A stretch of DNA of 14,230 nt from NZ13-RE01 sp049718665 (GCA_049718665.1 JBNARO010000042.1:1-14230), one strand, 5' to 3'; shown: positions 1 to 7,457, numbered from the stretch's first letter. Made by a program: numbers and translations. The notes: generated by a model from the letters alone, not told the origin.

Positions 1-1
1 T

Positions 2-721
2 AGAAGTTTTAATAAAAATATGCCAGAAGAAATAAATAGAATTGTAGCAGACCATTTATCAGATATCCTTTTTTGTCCTACGGAGACAGCAGTAAAAAAT
101 TTAGAAAAAGAAGGTATAACAAAAGGAGTGTATTTAGTTGGAGATATAATGTTTGATACCCTCATGTATTTTTTAAAAATAAGCGAAGAGAAGAGTAATA
201 TTTTGGAAAAATTAAATTTAATTCCTAAGGAATATTATTTACTTACTATTCATAGGGCTGAAAACACAGATAATTACGAAAGATTGAAAAATATTCTTTT
301 GGCTATTTCTAAATTTAAAAAGAAGGTCATTTTTCCCATTCATCCACGTACAAAAAATAGAATAAAAGAATTTAGTCTTGAGAAATATTTGGAAAGGGGA
401 AATATATTGGTTATTGAGCCTTTAGGGTATTTAGATATGATAAAACTTGAGAAAAACGCACGTGCCATTTTCACTGATTCTGGAGGTGTACAGAAAGAGG
501 CTTTTTGGCTTAAAGTTCCCTGTATTACCTTGAGGGATGAAACAGAATGGATTGAGACAGTAAGGTTTGGATGGAATAGATTAGTAGGGACAGATACAGA
601 AAAAATATTAGAAGCGGAGAAAAATATTAAAGAAGGGGACAATTTAAATTTCAGTAATTATTATTCTACTCCTAAAATGAGAGAGATTATAAAAAAAGAA
701 CTGCGTTATAAGGAGGCTTAA
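2..721 (+). CDS. UDP-N-acetylglucosamine 2-epimerase family protein, 5' truncated by window edge (WecB/WbpI-like)
   Basis: Non-hydrolysing UDP-HexNAc 2-epimerase, which inverts C2 of a UDP-GlcNAc-type sugar in the cytoplasm. The frame is open from base 2 and reads RSFNKNMPEEINR, a conserved internal stretch of the family, so the ATG at base 20 is an internal Met and the real start lies upstream of the window. About 240 C-terminal residues are visible. The PEE of PEEINR, the Glu of CPTET and the His of TIHRAEN correspond to the catalytic Glu117, Glu131 and His213 of E. coli WecB (from memory). The UDP-binding part follows: HPRTKNR, GYLDM, DSGGVQKEA, LRDETEW and the GWNRLVG stretch. Because wbpA-, wbpB- and wbpD-like genes follow, it may be a WbpI-type epimerase acting on UDP-GlcNAc3NAcA rather than on UDP-GlcNAc; sequence alone does not decide this. 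It ends 4 bases before the next gene. Confidence 0.93.
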   Translation, partial: RSFNKNMPEEINRIVADHLSDILFCPTETAVKNLEKEGITKGVYLVGDIMFDTLMYFLKISEEKSNILEKLNLIPKEYYLLTIHRAENTDNYERLKNILLAISKFKKKVIFPIHPRTKNRIKEFSLEKYLERGNILVIEPLGYLDMIKLEKNARAIFTDSGGVQKEAFWLKVPCITLRDETEWIETVRFGWNRLVGTDTEKILEAEKNIKEGDNLNFSNYYSTPKMREIIKKELRYKEA

Positions 722-725
722 TTTT

Positions 726-2024
726 ATGAATTTTAAAGCGATTTCTGTAGTAGGTTTAGGTTATGTGGGACTTCCATTAGCTTTAGAATTTGCAAAGGCT
801 GGGCTTGAAGTATATGGGATAGAACAAAACCCTAAAAAGGTTGAGATGGTTAATAATGGTATCTCATATATTGACGATGTGAAAAATGAGGAACTTTTAG
901 GAGTTGTAAATAAAGGAAATCTTAAAGCTTATGTAGACTTTGAGCCTGTGAAAAATTCTGATGCAATTATTATTTGTGTACCTACACCCCTTGGTCCTCA
1001 TAAAGAACCAGATATCTCTTACATAATAAATGTCACTACAGAAATATCTAAGAGACTAAAAAGGGGACAATTAGTTGTTTTGGAAAGTACAACTTATCCA
1101 GGAACTACTGAAGAAGTTGTAGTACCTATATTGGAAAAAAGTGGGCTGAAAGCGGGTGAAGACTTTTATGTGGCTTTTTCTCCCGAAAGGGTGGATCCTG
1201 GAAATAAAAATTTCACTACTAAGGATATTCCAAAAGTTGTAGGAGGAATAAATGAAGTTTCCACAGAAAAGGCGATGAAACTTTACTCCATAATTATCCC
1301 CAAGATCCATAAGGTATCTTCTCCAAGGGTTGCTGAAATGGAAAAACTTCTTGAGAATATCTTTCGCCTCGTAAATATATCTTTCATAAACGAACTGGCG
1401 ATCCTTTGTAGAAAGATGAATATTGATATTTGGGAAGTAATATCTGCAGCTTCTACAAAACCTTACGGATTTATGCCCTTTTATCCTGGACCAGGGCTTG
1501 GAGGACATTGTATACCCATAGACCCTTTTTATCTCTCTTGGAAGGCTAAGGAGTACGATTTTGATGTAAGATTCATAGAACTTGCGGGTGAGATAAATGA
1601 TAATATGCCAAGGTATGTGGTCCAATTGGTAATGGAGGCATTGAATAATCATAGAAAGCCGGTAAATGGATCTAAAATACTTATAATTGGTGTTGCCTAT
1701 AAACCCAATATAGCAGATCCCAGGGAATCACCTGCTTTGAAAATTATTCCCTTGCTTCAAGATCTGGGAGGAGATGTGGAATTCTACGATTCCTATATAC
1801 CTGAGATCAAGATTGAGAATAGCAAAACAAAAGAAGTTAAATATATGAAATCCTGTGCATTAGATGAAGGTAAAGTTAAAAATGCTGATTGTGTTCTTAT
1901 TGTAACTGACCATGATAACATTGATTATGAGATGATATACAAGAATGCAAAATTAATAGTAGATACAAGGAATGCTTTGAGAAAAAGAGGAATTAGTATA
2001 GATGAAAGGGTAATTTTGTTATGA
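726..2024 (+). CDS. wbpA: Nucleotide sugar dehydrogenase, WbpA-type UDP-N-acetylglucosamine 6-dehydrogenase
   Basis: NAD-dependent UDP-sugar 6-dehydrogenase of 432 residues. It oxidises C6 of a UDP-HexNAc in two steps to the uronic acid, in the cytoplasm. The N-terminal Rossmann domain carries VGLGYVGLPLA (about residues 9-19). ESTTYPGTTEE and FSPERVDPGN follow, then the helix with MEKLLENIFRLVNI. The catalytic loop is PGPGLGGHCIPIDPFYLSWKA, with the nucleophilic Cys at residue 262. The C-terminal UDP-binding domain holds GVAYKPNIADPRESPA. The CIPIDPFYL(S/T)WKA version of the Cys loop is the WbpA (UDP-GlcNAc 6-dehydrogenase) form as I recall it, rather than the CIAVDPWF form of WecC. An AAGGAGG at 710-716 sits 9 bases before the ATG, and only 4 bases separate it from the upstream stop, so it is in an operon with the epimerase. 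Full length and apparently intact. Confidence 0.93.
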   Translation: MNFKAISVVGLGYVGLPLALEFAKAGLEVYGIEQNPKKVEMVNNGISYIDDVKNEELLGVVNKGNLKAYVDFEPVKNSDAIIICVPTPLGPHKEPDISYIINVTTEISKRLKRGQLVVLESTTYPGTTEEVVVPILEKSGLKAGEDFYVAFSPERVDPGNKNFTTKDIPKVVGGINEVSTEKAMKLYSIIIPKIHKVSSPRVAEMEKLLENIFRLVNISFINELAILCRKMNIDIWEVISAASTKPYGFMPFYPGPGLGGHCIPIDPFYLSWKAKEYDFDVRFIELAGEINDNMPRYVVQLVMEALNNHRKPVNGSKILIIGVAYKPNIADPRESPALKIIPLLQDLGGDVEFYDSYIPEIKIENSKTKEVKYMKSCALDEGKVKNADCVLIVTDHDNIDYEMIYKNAKLIVDTRNALRKRGISIDERVILL

Positions 2025-2048
2025 ATAAATAATTGAGGGAGGAGAAAA

Positions 2049-3011
2049 ATGGATAAATTTATTGGACTCATAGGGCTTGGATATTGGGGAAAGAATATAT
2101 TGAGAAATTTATATGAGCTTAATGTTCTTCGTTCTGCGTGTGATTTTGATGAGAGAGTTATTGAAGAAAGAAGAAAAGATTTCCCAGATGTAAATTATAC
2201 TCAGAAAATAGAAGATATTTTGCAAGATCAAGAGATAACTGCTGTAGCCATAGCAACACCCGCAGTTACCCATTATGATTTAGCTAAAAGGGCTCTTCTT
2301 TCAGGCAAGGATGTCTTTGTGGAAAAACCTATGGCAACCTCATTAAGAGAAGGGGAAGAACTGGTTAAATTATTAGAAGAGAATAACAAAATTCTTATGG
2401 TAGGACATATTTTACAATACCATCCCGCTGTGGTTAAAATGAGGGAAATAATAAAAGATGGTGTTATAGGAGATATAATATATATCTACTCTCATAGACT
2501 AAATGTGGGAAAAATAAGAGCTGATGAAAATGCATGGTGGAGCCTTGCTCCTCATGATGTATCCTTGATTCTTGAAATAATAGGAGAGATGCCTGTTAAA
2601 GTATATTCTCAAGGATTTGGGTTCATTACGAAAGGAGTAGAAGATGGCCTGCTTACAGCCTTGGAATTTGAGAGTGGCATCAAGGCGCACATCTTTGTAA
2701 GCTGGTGGCATCCTTTTAAGGAGCAAAAATTAGTAGTAATTGGCACAAAGGGTATGATAGTTTTTGATGATACCACGAAAGAAAAATTATTCTTATATCC
2801 TCATAAAGTGGAATATAATAATGGCTTTCCTATGGCTAAAAAAGAAGAAATGCAAATTATTCCTGTGGAAAATGAAGAACCTTTAAAATTAGAGCTTCTC
2901 CATTTTATAGAATGTGTAAAAGAAAGGAAAAGACCAAAGACAGATGGATATGAGGGGTTAAGAGTATTGAGAATACTTGAACAAGCAATAAGGGGGCTAA
3001 ATGATGAATAA
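2049..3011 (+). CDS. wbpB: Gfo/Idh/MocA family oxidoreductase, WbpB-like UDP-GlcNAcA 3-dehydrogenase
   Basis: Predicted NAD(P)-dependent sugar 3-dehydrogenase of 320 residues, cytoplasmic. The dinucleotide-binding motif GLGYWG is at residues 9-14. The family EKP motif is at 92-94, with the Lys a catalytic residue in Gfo/Idh/MocA enzymes. A His-Asp pair is in SLAPHDVSLI (H169, D170). The size is normal for the family. In the WbpA-WbpB-WbpE-WbpD route the 3-keto product of this step is aminated by WbpE, then acetylated. Its position between a WbpA-like dehydrogenase and a WbpD-like acetyltransferase is the main reason for the specific call; the fold family is certain, the substrate is inferred. 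GGGAGGAG at about 2037-2044 precedes the ATG. The stop codon lies just inside the region upstream of the next start. Confidence 0.88.
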   Translation: MDKFIGLIGLGYWGKNILRNLYELNVLRSACDFDERVIEERRKDFPDVNYTQKIEDILQDQEITAVAIATPAVTHYDLAKRALLSGKDVFVEKPMATSLREGEELVKLLEENNKILMVGHILQYHPAVVKMREIIKDGVIGDIIYIYSHRLNVGKIRADENAWWSLAPHDVSLILEIIGEMPVKVYSQGFGFITKGVEDGLLTALEFESGIKAHIFVSWWHPFKEQKLVVIGTKGMIVFDDTTKEKLFLYPHKVEYNNGFPMAKKEEMQIIPVENEEPLKLELLHFIECVKERKRPKTDGYEGLRVLRILEQAIRGLNDE

Positions 3012-3033
3012 AAAGAGAATAAGGATACATAAA

Positions 3034-3040
3034 AAGGAGG
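3034..3040 (+). promoter_or_regulatory. Ribosome binding site deciding the wbpD-like start
   Basis: AAGGAGG, 8 bases before the ATG at 3049. The in-frame ATGs at 3001 and 3004 overlap the end of the wbpB-like gene and have no comparable site, so 3049 is preferred. Confidence 0.75.
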
Positions 3041-3048
3041 ATACATGT

Positions 3049-3633
3049 ATGCCAAACAGTAAGTCTTACTTTGTTCACGAAAGTTCCTACGTAGACGAAG
3101 GGGTAGAAATAGGGGAAGGTACAAAGATTTGGCATTTTTGTCATATATTAAGAGGTAGTAAAATAGGAAAAAATTGTGTTCTTGGACAAAATGTCATGGT
3201 AGGACCAAATGTAAAAATAGGAAATAATGTAAAAATACAAAACAATGTAAGTGTATACGAAGGAGTAGAGATAGAGGATGATGTATTTTGTGGACCATCT
3301 TGTGTATTTACCAATGTCATAAATCCGAGGGCATTTATAGAAAGAAAGAATGAATTTAAAAAGACCAAAGTTAAAAAAGGTGCTACCATAGGTGCAAATG
3401 CCACAATAGTTTGTGGAGTAACCATTGGAGAATATGCTTTTGTAGGAGCGGGAGCAGTGGTGACTAAGGATGTACTGCCTTATGCCCTTGTGGTAGGAGT
3501 TCCCGCAAGACAGATTGGTTGGGTATGTAAGTGCGGAGTAAGATTAGAATTTGATGATAATGGAAAGGCAGTTTGTAAAGCCTGTGGAGAAAAGTATAGA
3601 TTAGAAGATGGGAGAGTAGTAAGTGATGGATGA
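3049..3633 (+). CDS. wbpD: Hexapeptide-repeat N-acetyltransferase, WbpD-like
   Basis: Left-handed beta-helix acetyltransferase, expected to transfer acetyl from acetyl-CoA to the 3-amino group of UDP-GlcNAc3NA (WbpD reaction), giving the 2,3-diacetamido uronic acid. From the ATG at 3049 it is 194 residues, beginning MPNSKSYFVHESSYVDEG, a typical N-terminus for this family. In-frame ATGs at 3001 and 3004 would add 16 or 15 basic residues with no good ribosome site. Imperfect hexapeptide repeats run through most of the protein (IGEGTK, IGKNCV, VGPNVK, IGNNVK, then IGANAT and IGEYAFVGAGAVVTKDV). VVGVPARQIGW ends the helix. A C-terminal tail has two Cys pairs (CKCG and CKACG), a zinc-ribbon-like extension also seen in WbpD homologues. 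Last intact gene of the nucleotide-sugar block. Confidence 0.9.
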   Translation: MPNSKSYFVHESSYVDEGVEIGEGTKIWHFCHILRGSKIGKNCVLGQNVMVGPNVKIGNNVKIQNNVSVYEGVEIEDDVFCGPSCVFTNVINPRAFIERKNEFKKTKVKKGATIGANATIVCGVTIGEYAFVGAGAVVTKDVLPYALVVGVPARQIGWVCKCGVRLEFDDNGKAVCKACGEKYRLEDGRVVSDG

Positions 3634-3700
3634 TGAAAGATAATGTAAGATTGTAATAGAATAGTCTAAATATTGAGGTTTTCACATTTGAGGAGCTTGA

Positions 3701-4020
3701 GAAAAATTTATAGTAGGATATCTTGATATGATAAATTTAGAAAAGAATGCAGAGGTAATCTTAATAGATTCAGGAGGTATCTGAAAAGAAGTCTTCTTGG
3801 ATAAAAGTTCCTTGTAGTACTTTAAGGGATAAGGCAGAACGGGTGGAGACAGTAAAGTTTGAGTGGAATAGACTTGTAGGAGCGGATTGTGATATAATAA
3901 TATCTGTAGTGGTTTCTATAAGACTAAGGATAGAGGTAGATTTTAAAAGATGAATATTCAGTGGAGAAGATGGTGAAGATGTTAGTAAAGGAGCTACAAA
4001 AATATTAAATGATGGGAGGA
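3701..4020 (+). pseudogene. Decayed 3' half of a second UDP-GlcNAc 2-epimerase gene
   Basis: Conceptual translation from 3716 gives GYLDMINLEKNA, then LIDSGG, then TGA at 3782-3784. After a one-base insertion near 3785-3800 the reading resumes in the next frame as WIKVPCSTLRDKAERVETV and then EWNRLVGAD. A further TGA at 3951 is followed by GEDGEDVSKGATKIL, resembling the GDG-A-KIL end of canonical epimerases. It aligns with the intact epimerase at 426-595. In one ungapped stretch (3812-3887 against 520-595) I count 58 identical bases of 76. The C-terminus resembles canonical WecB more than the intact copy, which ends differently, so this looks like a diverged paralogue rather than a fresh duplication. 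Nothing encoding the N-terminal half is seen upstream. It cannot make a functional enzyme. Confidence 0.82.
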
Positions 4021-4027
4021 AGTATAA

Positions 4028-4243
4028 ATGCTTTCGCAAGAGTCACATACACTTTGGTTAATTGAAGAAGCTTTAAAAAAAGTTCAGGAATTTAATTATA
4101 AATCATATACAAGTGAACTTTATCAACTGTCTTAAAGTATGAGAAATAAATGGGTAAGGGAATATAAATATATAATTAACCAGATTTTGGAAAAATTTGG
4201 CTTACATAAAGAAAGAGGCTCAATATGTTTAGAGTGTTGGTGA
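4028..4243 (+). pseudogene. Small unidentified reading frame with one in-frame stop
   Basis: An ATG at 4028, preceded at 7 bases by GGGAGG (4015-4020), opens a 35-residue frame (MLSQESHTLWLIEEALKK...) ending in TAA at 4133. The same frame then reopens with ATG at 4139 (MRNKWVREYKYIINQILEKF...) and runs to TGA at 4241, overlapping the start of the next gene by 19 bases. Both halves look like plausible helical protein, with Glu/Lys/Leu periodicity, and share one frame across the stop. This suggests a short gene of about 70 codons broken by a nonsense mutation, or two tiny proteins. I do not recognise the family. The strong ribosome site argues that translation once started here. It could equally be chance frame in decayed DNA. 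Confidence 0.3.
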
Positions 4244-4793
4244 CAAGTGGAAGTTATAAACATTCGATTGCTATTCAGAAATATCTCAAAATTTCTATAC
4301 CTGATATTTATCTAATTGTTCAAGATGATTCAAAGTTGAATTTCTCTAGGCTATACGGTTATGCTAATGTTATTAAAAGATGTTCATTGGAGGAAGCTTT
4401 ACTTGCTAACGATTTTGACATGGTAATTCCAGTAGGTGCTAAAGATATTCTACCTACTTTGAAATATGTCAGAGAGAAGGCAATTTTGCCCTCTGAAGAA
4501 AGTATTAGAGTATGTTTCAATAAATATCAAACTATACAATTGGCTAAAACTTGTGGCGTACCTGTTCCGTTCTCTATACATCTTAAGTCATTGAAAGAAA
4601 TTGAGAAAGTAAAGGGAATAGTGAAATTTCCTTGCGTAATAAAACCATCTTCTGAACTTGAGGCAAAGTTTGTTTTTTATGCTAATAATCAAAAAGAATT
4701 AAATTATTATTTAAATCAGTCATTTAAGATACTTGGAGAGAATTCTCAGCATGGTGTTATTCTTCAAGAATATATTTCTGGAATGGGGGTTGG

Positions 4794-4801
4794 TTTTTTT
4801 T
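4794..4801 (+). repeat. T8 homopolymer at the ATP-grasp frameshift
   Basis: Eight consecutive T at the point where the two halves of the ATP-grasp frame part. T7 restores the full protein. It is the longest T run I noticed in the window. Confidence 0.85.
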
Positions 4802-5222
4802 GCTTTATATAAGAAAGGAAATCCTGTAAGAATTTTTATGCACCAACGTCTGAGAGAATGGCCAATTTCAGGGGGAGCAAGTACTGCTGCGAAAGCATTT
4901 TATAGTGATAAGTTAAAAAACTATGGTTTAACTTTGCTTAATACTTTAAATTGGAATGGTGTAGCCATGGTTGAGTTTAAATATAAATATGATGAGGAAG
5001 AATTTTATTTAATGGAAGTAAATCCTAAATTCTGGGGATCTTTAGAGTTGGCATTACGTGCAGGAGTTAATTTCCCTGCTGATTTGGTTAGAATTTTTAG
5101 AGGGGAGTCTTTAAGCTATTCAGAGAATTATAACATTAATCAACATTTTTATTGGCCTTTAGATGGTGACATCTTGAATCTTGTGAAAACGAAAAGATTA
5201 TATCTTATTAGAGAGTATTTTA

Positions 5223-5248
5223 ACCCCAATGTATCAACCTGTTGGGGT
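5223..5248 (+). repeat. Inverted repeat, 7-bp GC-containing arms
   Basis: ACCCCAA (5223-5229) pairs exactly with TTGGGGT (5242-5248) over a 12-base loop. It lies inside the 3' end of the ATP-grasp gene, ahead of a second palindrome. It could form an RNA hairpin; no T-tract follows, so it is not a standard terminator. Confidence 0.45.
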
Positions 5249-5268
5249 GAGTCAATATTAGCAGATAT

Positions 5269-5292
5269 TTTAAAAGTATTAATACTTTTAAA
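5269..5292 (+). repeat. Perfect 24-bp AT-rich palindrome
   Basis: TTTAAAAGTATT followed directly by its reverse complement, with no spacer, 18 bases before the PHP-gene ATG. All 12 base pairs match by hand. It overlaps codons for ILKVLILLK at the end of the ATP-grasp protein. It could be a protein-binding palindrome or chance in AT-rich DNA. Confidence 0.5.
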
Positions 5293-5310
5293 GGACATAA
5301 TCTTGAAATA

Positions 5311-6045
5311 ATGAAAGCGATATGTCATATTCATACAAAATATTCATTTGATGGTATGATGTCTCCTTCAAAGATCGTAGAATATGCTAAAAGGAGAGGA
5401 ATAAATATTCTCTTAATCTGTGACCATGATAGCTTTGAAGGAGCAAGACAAGCTCTGGATTATGCTTACAGTAAAGAAATAGATATATATATTCCTTTCT
5501 CTGCTGAAATCAAAACTGAATATGGTGATATAATTGTTGTTTTAAATGATTTTGACGAGAACTTAAATATTTCAGAGTTGAAGAAATTTGAGACCCTTAT
5601 TCATGTTGTAAAAAATAAGGGTGGAGTAATTATATTGCCTCATCCATATTGCCAACATAGAGATATAGAACGAATTGCTATGAAAGTAGACTGCATAGAG
5701 GTTTTTAACTCTCGCTGTAGCGAGCAACAAAATCAAAAAGCTCTAAATCTTTGTATGCAACTTAATAAGGTACCTATTTATGGGGCTGATGCGCATCTTT
5801 TTTCTGAGTTAGATAATGTAATAGTTTCTTATTCAAATTTTGATAGAAATTTCCCATTCTTATCTTCCTCAGTATTGTTGGCTGGAAGGCAAACTCAAAA
5901 TTATAAGATTCGTATTTCAAGTCTTATTAAAGCAGTTAGAAAACGAAACTTTTATGAGATTGTAAATTTAACCCTTTCTATGATTAAATGGTTATTGATA
6001 GAGGAAATTTTTGCAAATAGAAGAAAGAATATAGGGAGGAAGTAA
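5311..6045 (+). CDS. PHP domain protein, predicted metal-dependent phosphoesterase
   Basis: 244 residues, cytoplasmic, with the metal-binding signature of the PHP superfamily: HIH at residues 6-8 followed by TKYSFDG, then CDHDSFEG (D38, H39, D40), SAEIKTEYGD (E66), LPHPY, and ADAHLFSEL near residue 160. These supply the His/Asp/Glu ligands of the usual trinuclear site, so the enzyme looks catalytically complete. The likely activity is phosphoester hydrolysis; the substrate is unknown. The ATG overlaps the TAA of the ATP-grasp frame (TAATG), and its own ribosome site is weak, so it is probably translated by coupling. If ribosomes stop early at the T8 frameshift, expression of this gene could fall too. 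The basic C-terminal tail after about residue 200 is not part of the PHP core. Confidence 0.87.
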   Translation: MKAICHIHTKYSFDGMMSPSKIVEYAKRRGINILLICDHDSFEGARQALDYAYSKEIDIYIPFSAEIKTEYGDIIVVLNDFDENLNISELKKFETLIHVVKNKGGVIILPHPYCQHRDIERIAMKVDCIEVFNSRCSEQQNQKALNLCMQLNKVPIYGADAHLFSELDNVIVSYSNFDRNFPFLSSSVLLAGRQTQNYKIRISSLIKAVRKRNFYEIVNLTLSMIKWLLIEEIFANRRKNIGRK

Positions 6046-7457
6046 TGAGCACTCTAATTGTTAGTATTCCAGAAAATTTCTATTTACAAGAGTTCAACTA
6101 TATTATAAAAGTGCTCTTGATAGATTTTCTTGGTTTGGATTATACACTTGAAATGTATGATGGTGATAAAGTAAAGATTAGACTCAAAGGGGACGAATCA
6201 GATAAGGCCCTGATTATTGAAAATATATTATTTAATACACCCACCGAAGAATGGCTGAAAGAATCATCCTTGCCACTATCTTCTCTTCCTCGATGGAATA
6301 TATTAGATGATTTACCAGAAGTTAGATTATGCAAGAAAGATTTACCTATAATTTATGGAATATTGTTATCTAATGGAAGATATTTTGATCAGGGGAAAAA
6401 TTTTATACATTTAGGTGTTGATATCTTTGGTTCTTGTTTCTTTATGCTAACAAGATATGAAGAAATAATAGTTTCGGAAAGAGATGAGCATGAAAGATTT
6501 CCAGCAAAAGCCTCATTAGCTTATCGAGAGGGATTTCTTTCTCGTCCTATAGTAAATGAGTATGTTGAAATCTTATGGGCTTTGCTAAAACGGCTTTGGC
6601 CAGGTTTGGAAAGAAAGCAACATAGTTATAAAGTTTTATTAACACATGATGTTGATCATCCTTTTGTGGTCTGTGATCAAAGTTGGTATCAAATACTCCG
6701 TAATGTTAGTGCTGATTTAATTAATCGCAAGAATATTAGTCTTAGCTTTCAAAGAATAAAGTGTAAAGTCAAAAATGACCCTAAACTTGATCCAGCTAAT
6801 ACTTTTGATTTTATTATGGATCTAAGTGAAAAAAATGGATTACAAAGCGAGTTTTATTTTATTACTGATCATCCTGCAGGGACTTTAGATGGAAGTGATT
6901 ATTCTCTTGAATCACCCTATATACAAGTTTTAATTGACAGGATTTATAAGCGTGGCCATCGGATTGGGTTACATGCAAGTTATAATAGTTATTGTGATTC
7001 TCAACAAATAAAAAGGGAGTTTGAAAAGTTAATTATGTTAGCGGAAAAACTTAGCATTAAGCAAGATTCTTACGGTGGAAGGCAGCATTATTTACGCTGG
7101 AAAAATCCAACTACATGGCAAAATTGGGAAGACACAGGACTTAATTACGATAGTACTTTATCATTTGCTGATTATGCAGGATTTAGGACAGGGGTTTGTT
7201 ATGAATATCCTGTTTATAATCTTGTTACACGTAAAAGCTTGAATCTTTTTGAGAAGCCTCTTATAGTTATGGATGTAACTCTCTTTGGGAGTAGCTATAT
7301 GAACTTGAAAGTAGAGGAGAGTTTTAGATATGTAGAACATTTATCTAAATGTTGTCGCCTTTTTGGAGGAACTTTTGTTTTACTTTGGTATAATACTTCT
7401 CTTATAGAAAAATGGCAGAGGAATATTTATAGAGATGTTCTTTATAATATTATTTAG
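6045..7457 (+). CDS. NodB-like polysaccharide deacetylase with an additional N-terminal domain
   Basis: 470 residues. The first ~190 form a domain without catalytic motifs, resembling the uncharacterised N-terminal domain (DUF7033 type, from memory) found on deacetylases of polysaccharide loci. Its marks are GVDIFGSCFFMLTRYEE and a conserved RPIVNEY. The catalytic part begins at THDVDHP (200-206), which carries the NodB Asp pair. It continues with ITDHPAG, then RGHRIGLHASYN (about 303-314), providing the His motif, and YGGRQHYLRW with a YDSTLSFADYAGFRTG segment. No signal peptide is seen, so it probably acts on a cytoplasmic, possibly lipid-linked intermediate rather than at the cell surface. 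The role, removing an N- or O-acyl group from a sugar, is inferred from the family. GGGAGG at 6034-6039 and a TAATG overlap with the PHP gene show coupling. Confidence 0.83.
   Translation: MSTLIVSIPENFYLQEFNYIIKVLLIDFLGLDYTLEMYDGDKVKIRLKGDESDKALIIENILFNTPTEEWLKESSLPLSSLPRWNILDDLPEVRLCKKDLPIIYGILLSNGRYFDQGKNFIHLGVDIFGSCFFMLTRYEEIIVSERDEHERFPAKASLAYREGFLSRPIVNEYVEILWALLKRLWPGLERKQHSYKVLLTHDVDHPFVVCDQSWYQILRNVSADLINRKNISLSFQRIKCKVKNDPKLDPANTFDFIMDLSEKNGLQSEFYFITDHPAGTLDGSDYSLESPYIQVLIDRIYKRGHRIGLHASYNSYCDSQQIKREFEKLIMLAEKLSIKQDSYGGRQHYLRWKNPTTWQNWEDTGLNYDSTLSFADYAGFRTGVCYEYPVYNLVTRKSLNLFEKPLIVMDVTLFGSSYMNLKVEESFRYVEHLSKCCRLFGGTFVLLWYNTSLIEKWQRNIYRDVLYNII

Larger units (their letters stand above)
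4225..5311 (+). pseudogene. ATP-grasp (carbamoyl-phosphate synthase-like) protein, split by a frameshift
   Basis: Predicted ATP-dependent carboxylate-amine ligase. The first frame runs 4225-4812 (195 residues) and ends in TAA just after a run of eight T (4794-4801). The second frame carries the rest to 5311. If one T is skipped the protein reads continuously through EYISGMGVGFFALYKKGNPV and gives about 361 residues, a normal ATP-grasp length. The N-terminal preATP-grasp part (MFRVLVTSGSYKHS) and the central FPCVIKPSSELEAK nucleotide-binding segment are in the first frame. REWPISGGAST and the metal-binding EVNPKFWGSL are in the second. The second half has no evident ribosome site of its own. 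AGAGG at 4214-4218 precedes the ATG, and the final TAA overlaps the next ATG. Causes could be a true mutation, a sequencing or assembly error, slipped-strand phase variation, or transcriptional slippage. The substrate is unknown; family neighbours in polysaccharide loci suggest attaching an amine or amino acid to a sugar acid. Confidence 0.85.

Noticed and set aside
20..22. ATG at base 20 as the start of the epimerase
   Set aside because: The frame is open to the window edge and the preceding residues (RSFNKN) fit the family's internal sequence, so this is an internal Met.
1071..1652. Long open frame on the minus strand inside the wbpA-like gene (and similar minus-strand frames elsewhere)
   Set aside because: The + strand carries a full dehydrogenase with all motifs; the antisense translation has no recognisable domain and no ribosome site. 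The other minus-strand frames are also shadows of + strand genes or remnants.
3893..3898. TATAAT as a promoter -10 box
   Set aside because: It lies in the decayed epimerase, with no -35 element at proper spacing, and such hexamers are common in AT-rich DNA.
3634..4224. Insertion sequence or transposase remnant in the gene-poor gap
   Set aside because: No transposase-like translation, terminal inverted repeats or target duplications were seen; the recognisable content is epimerase-derived.
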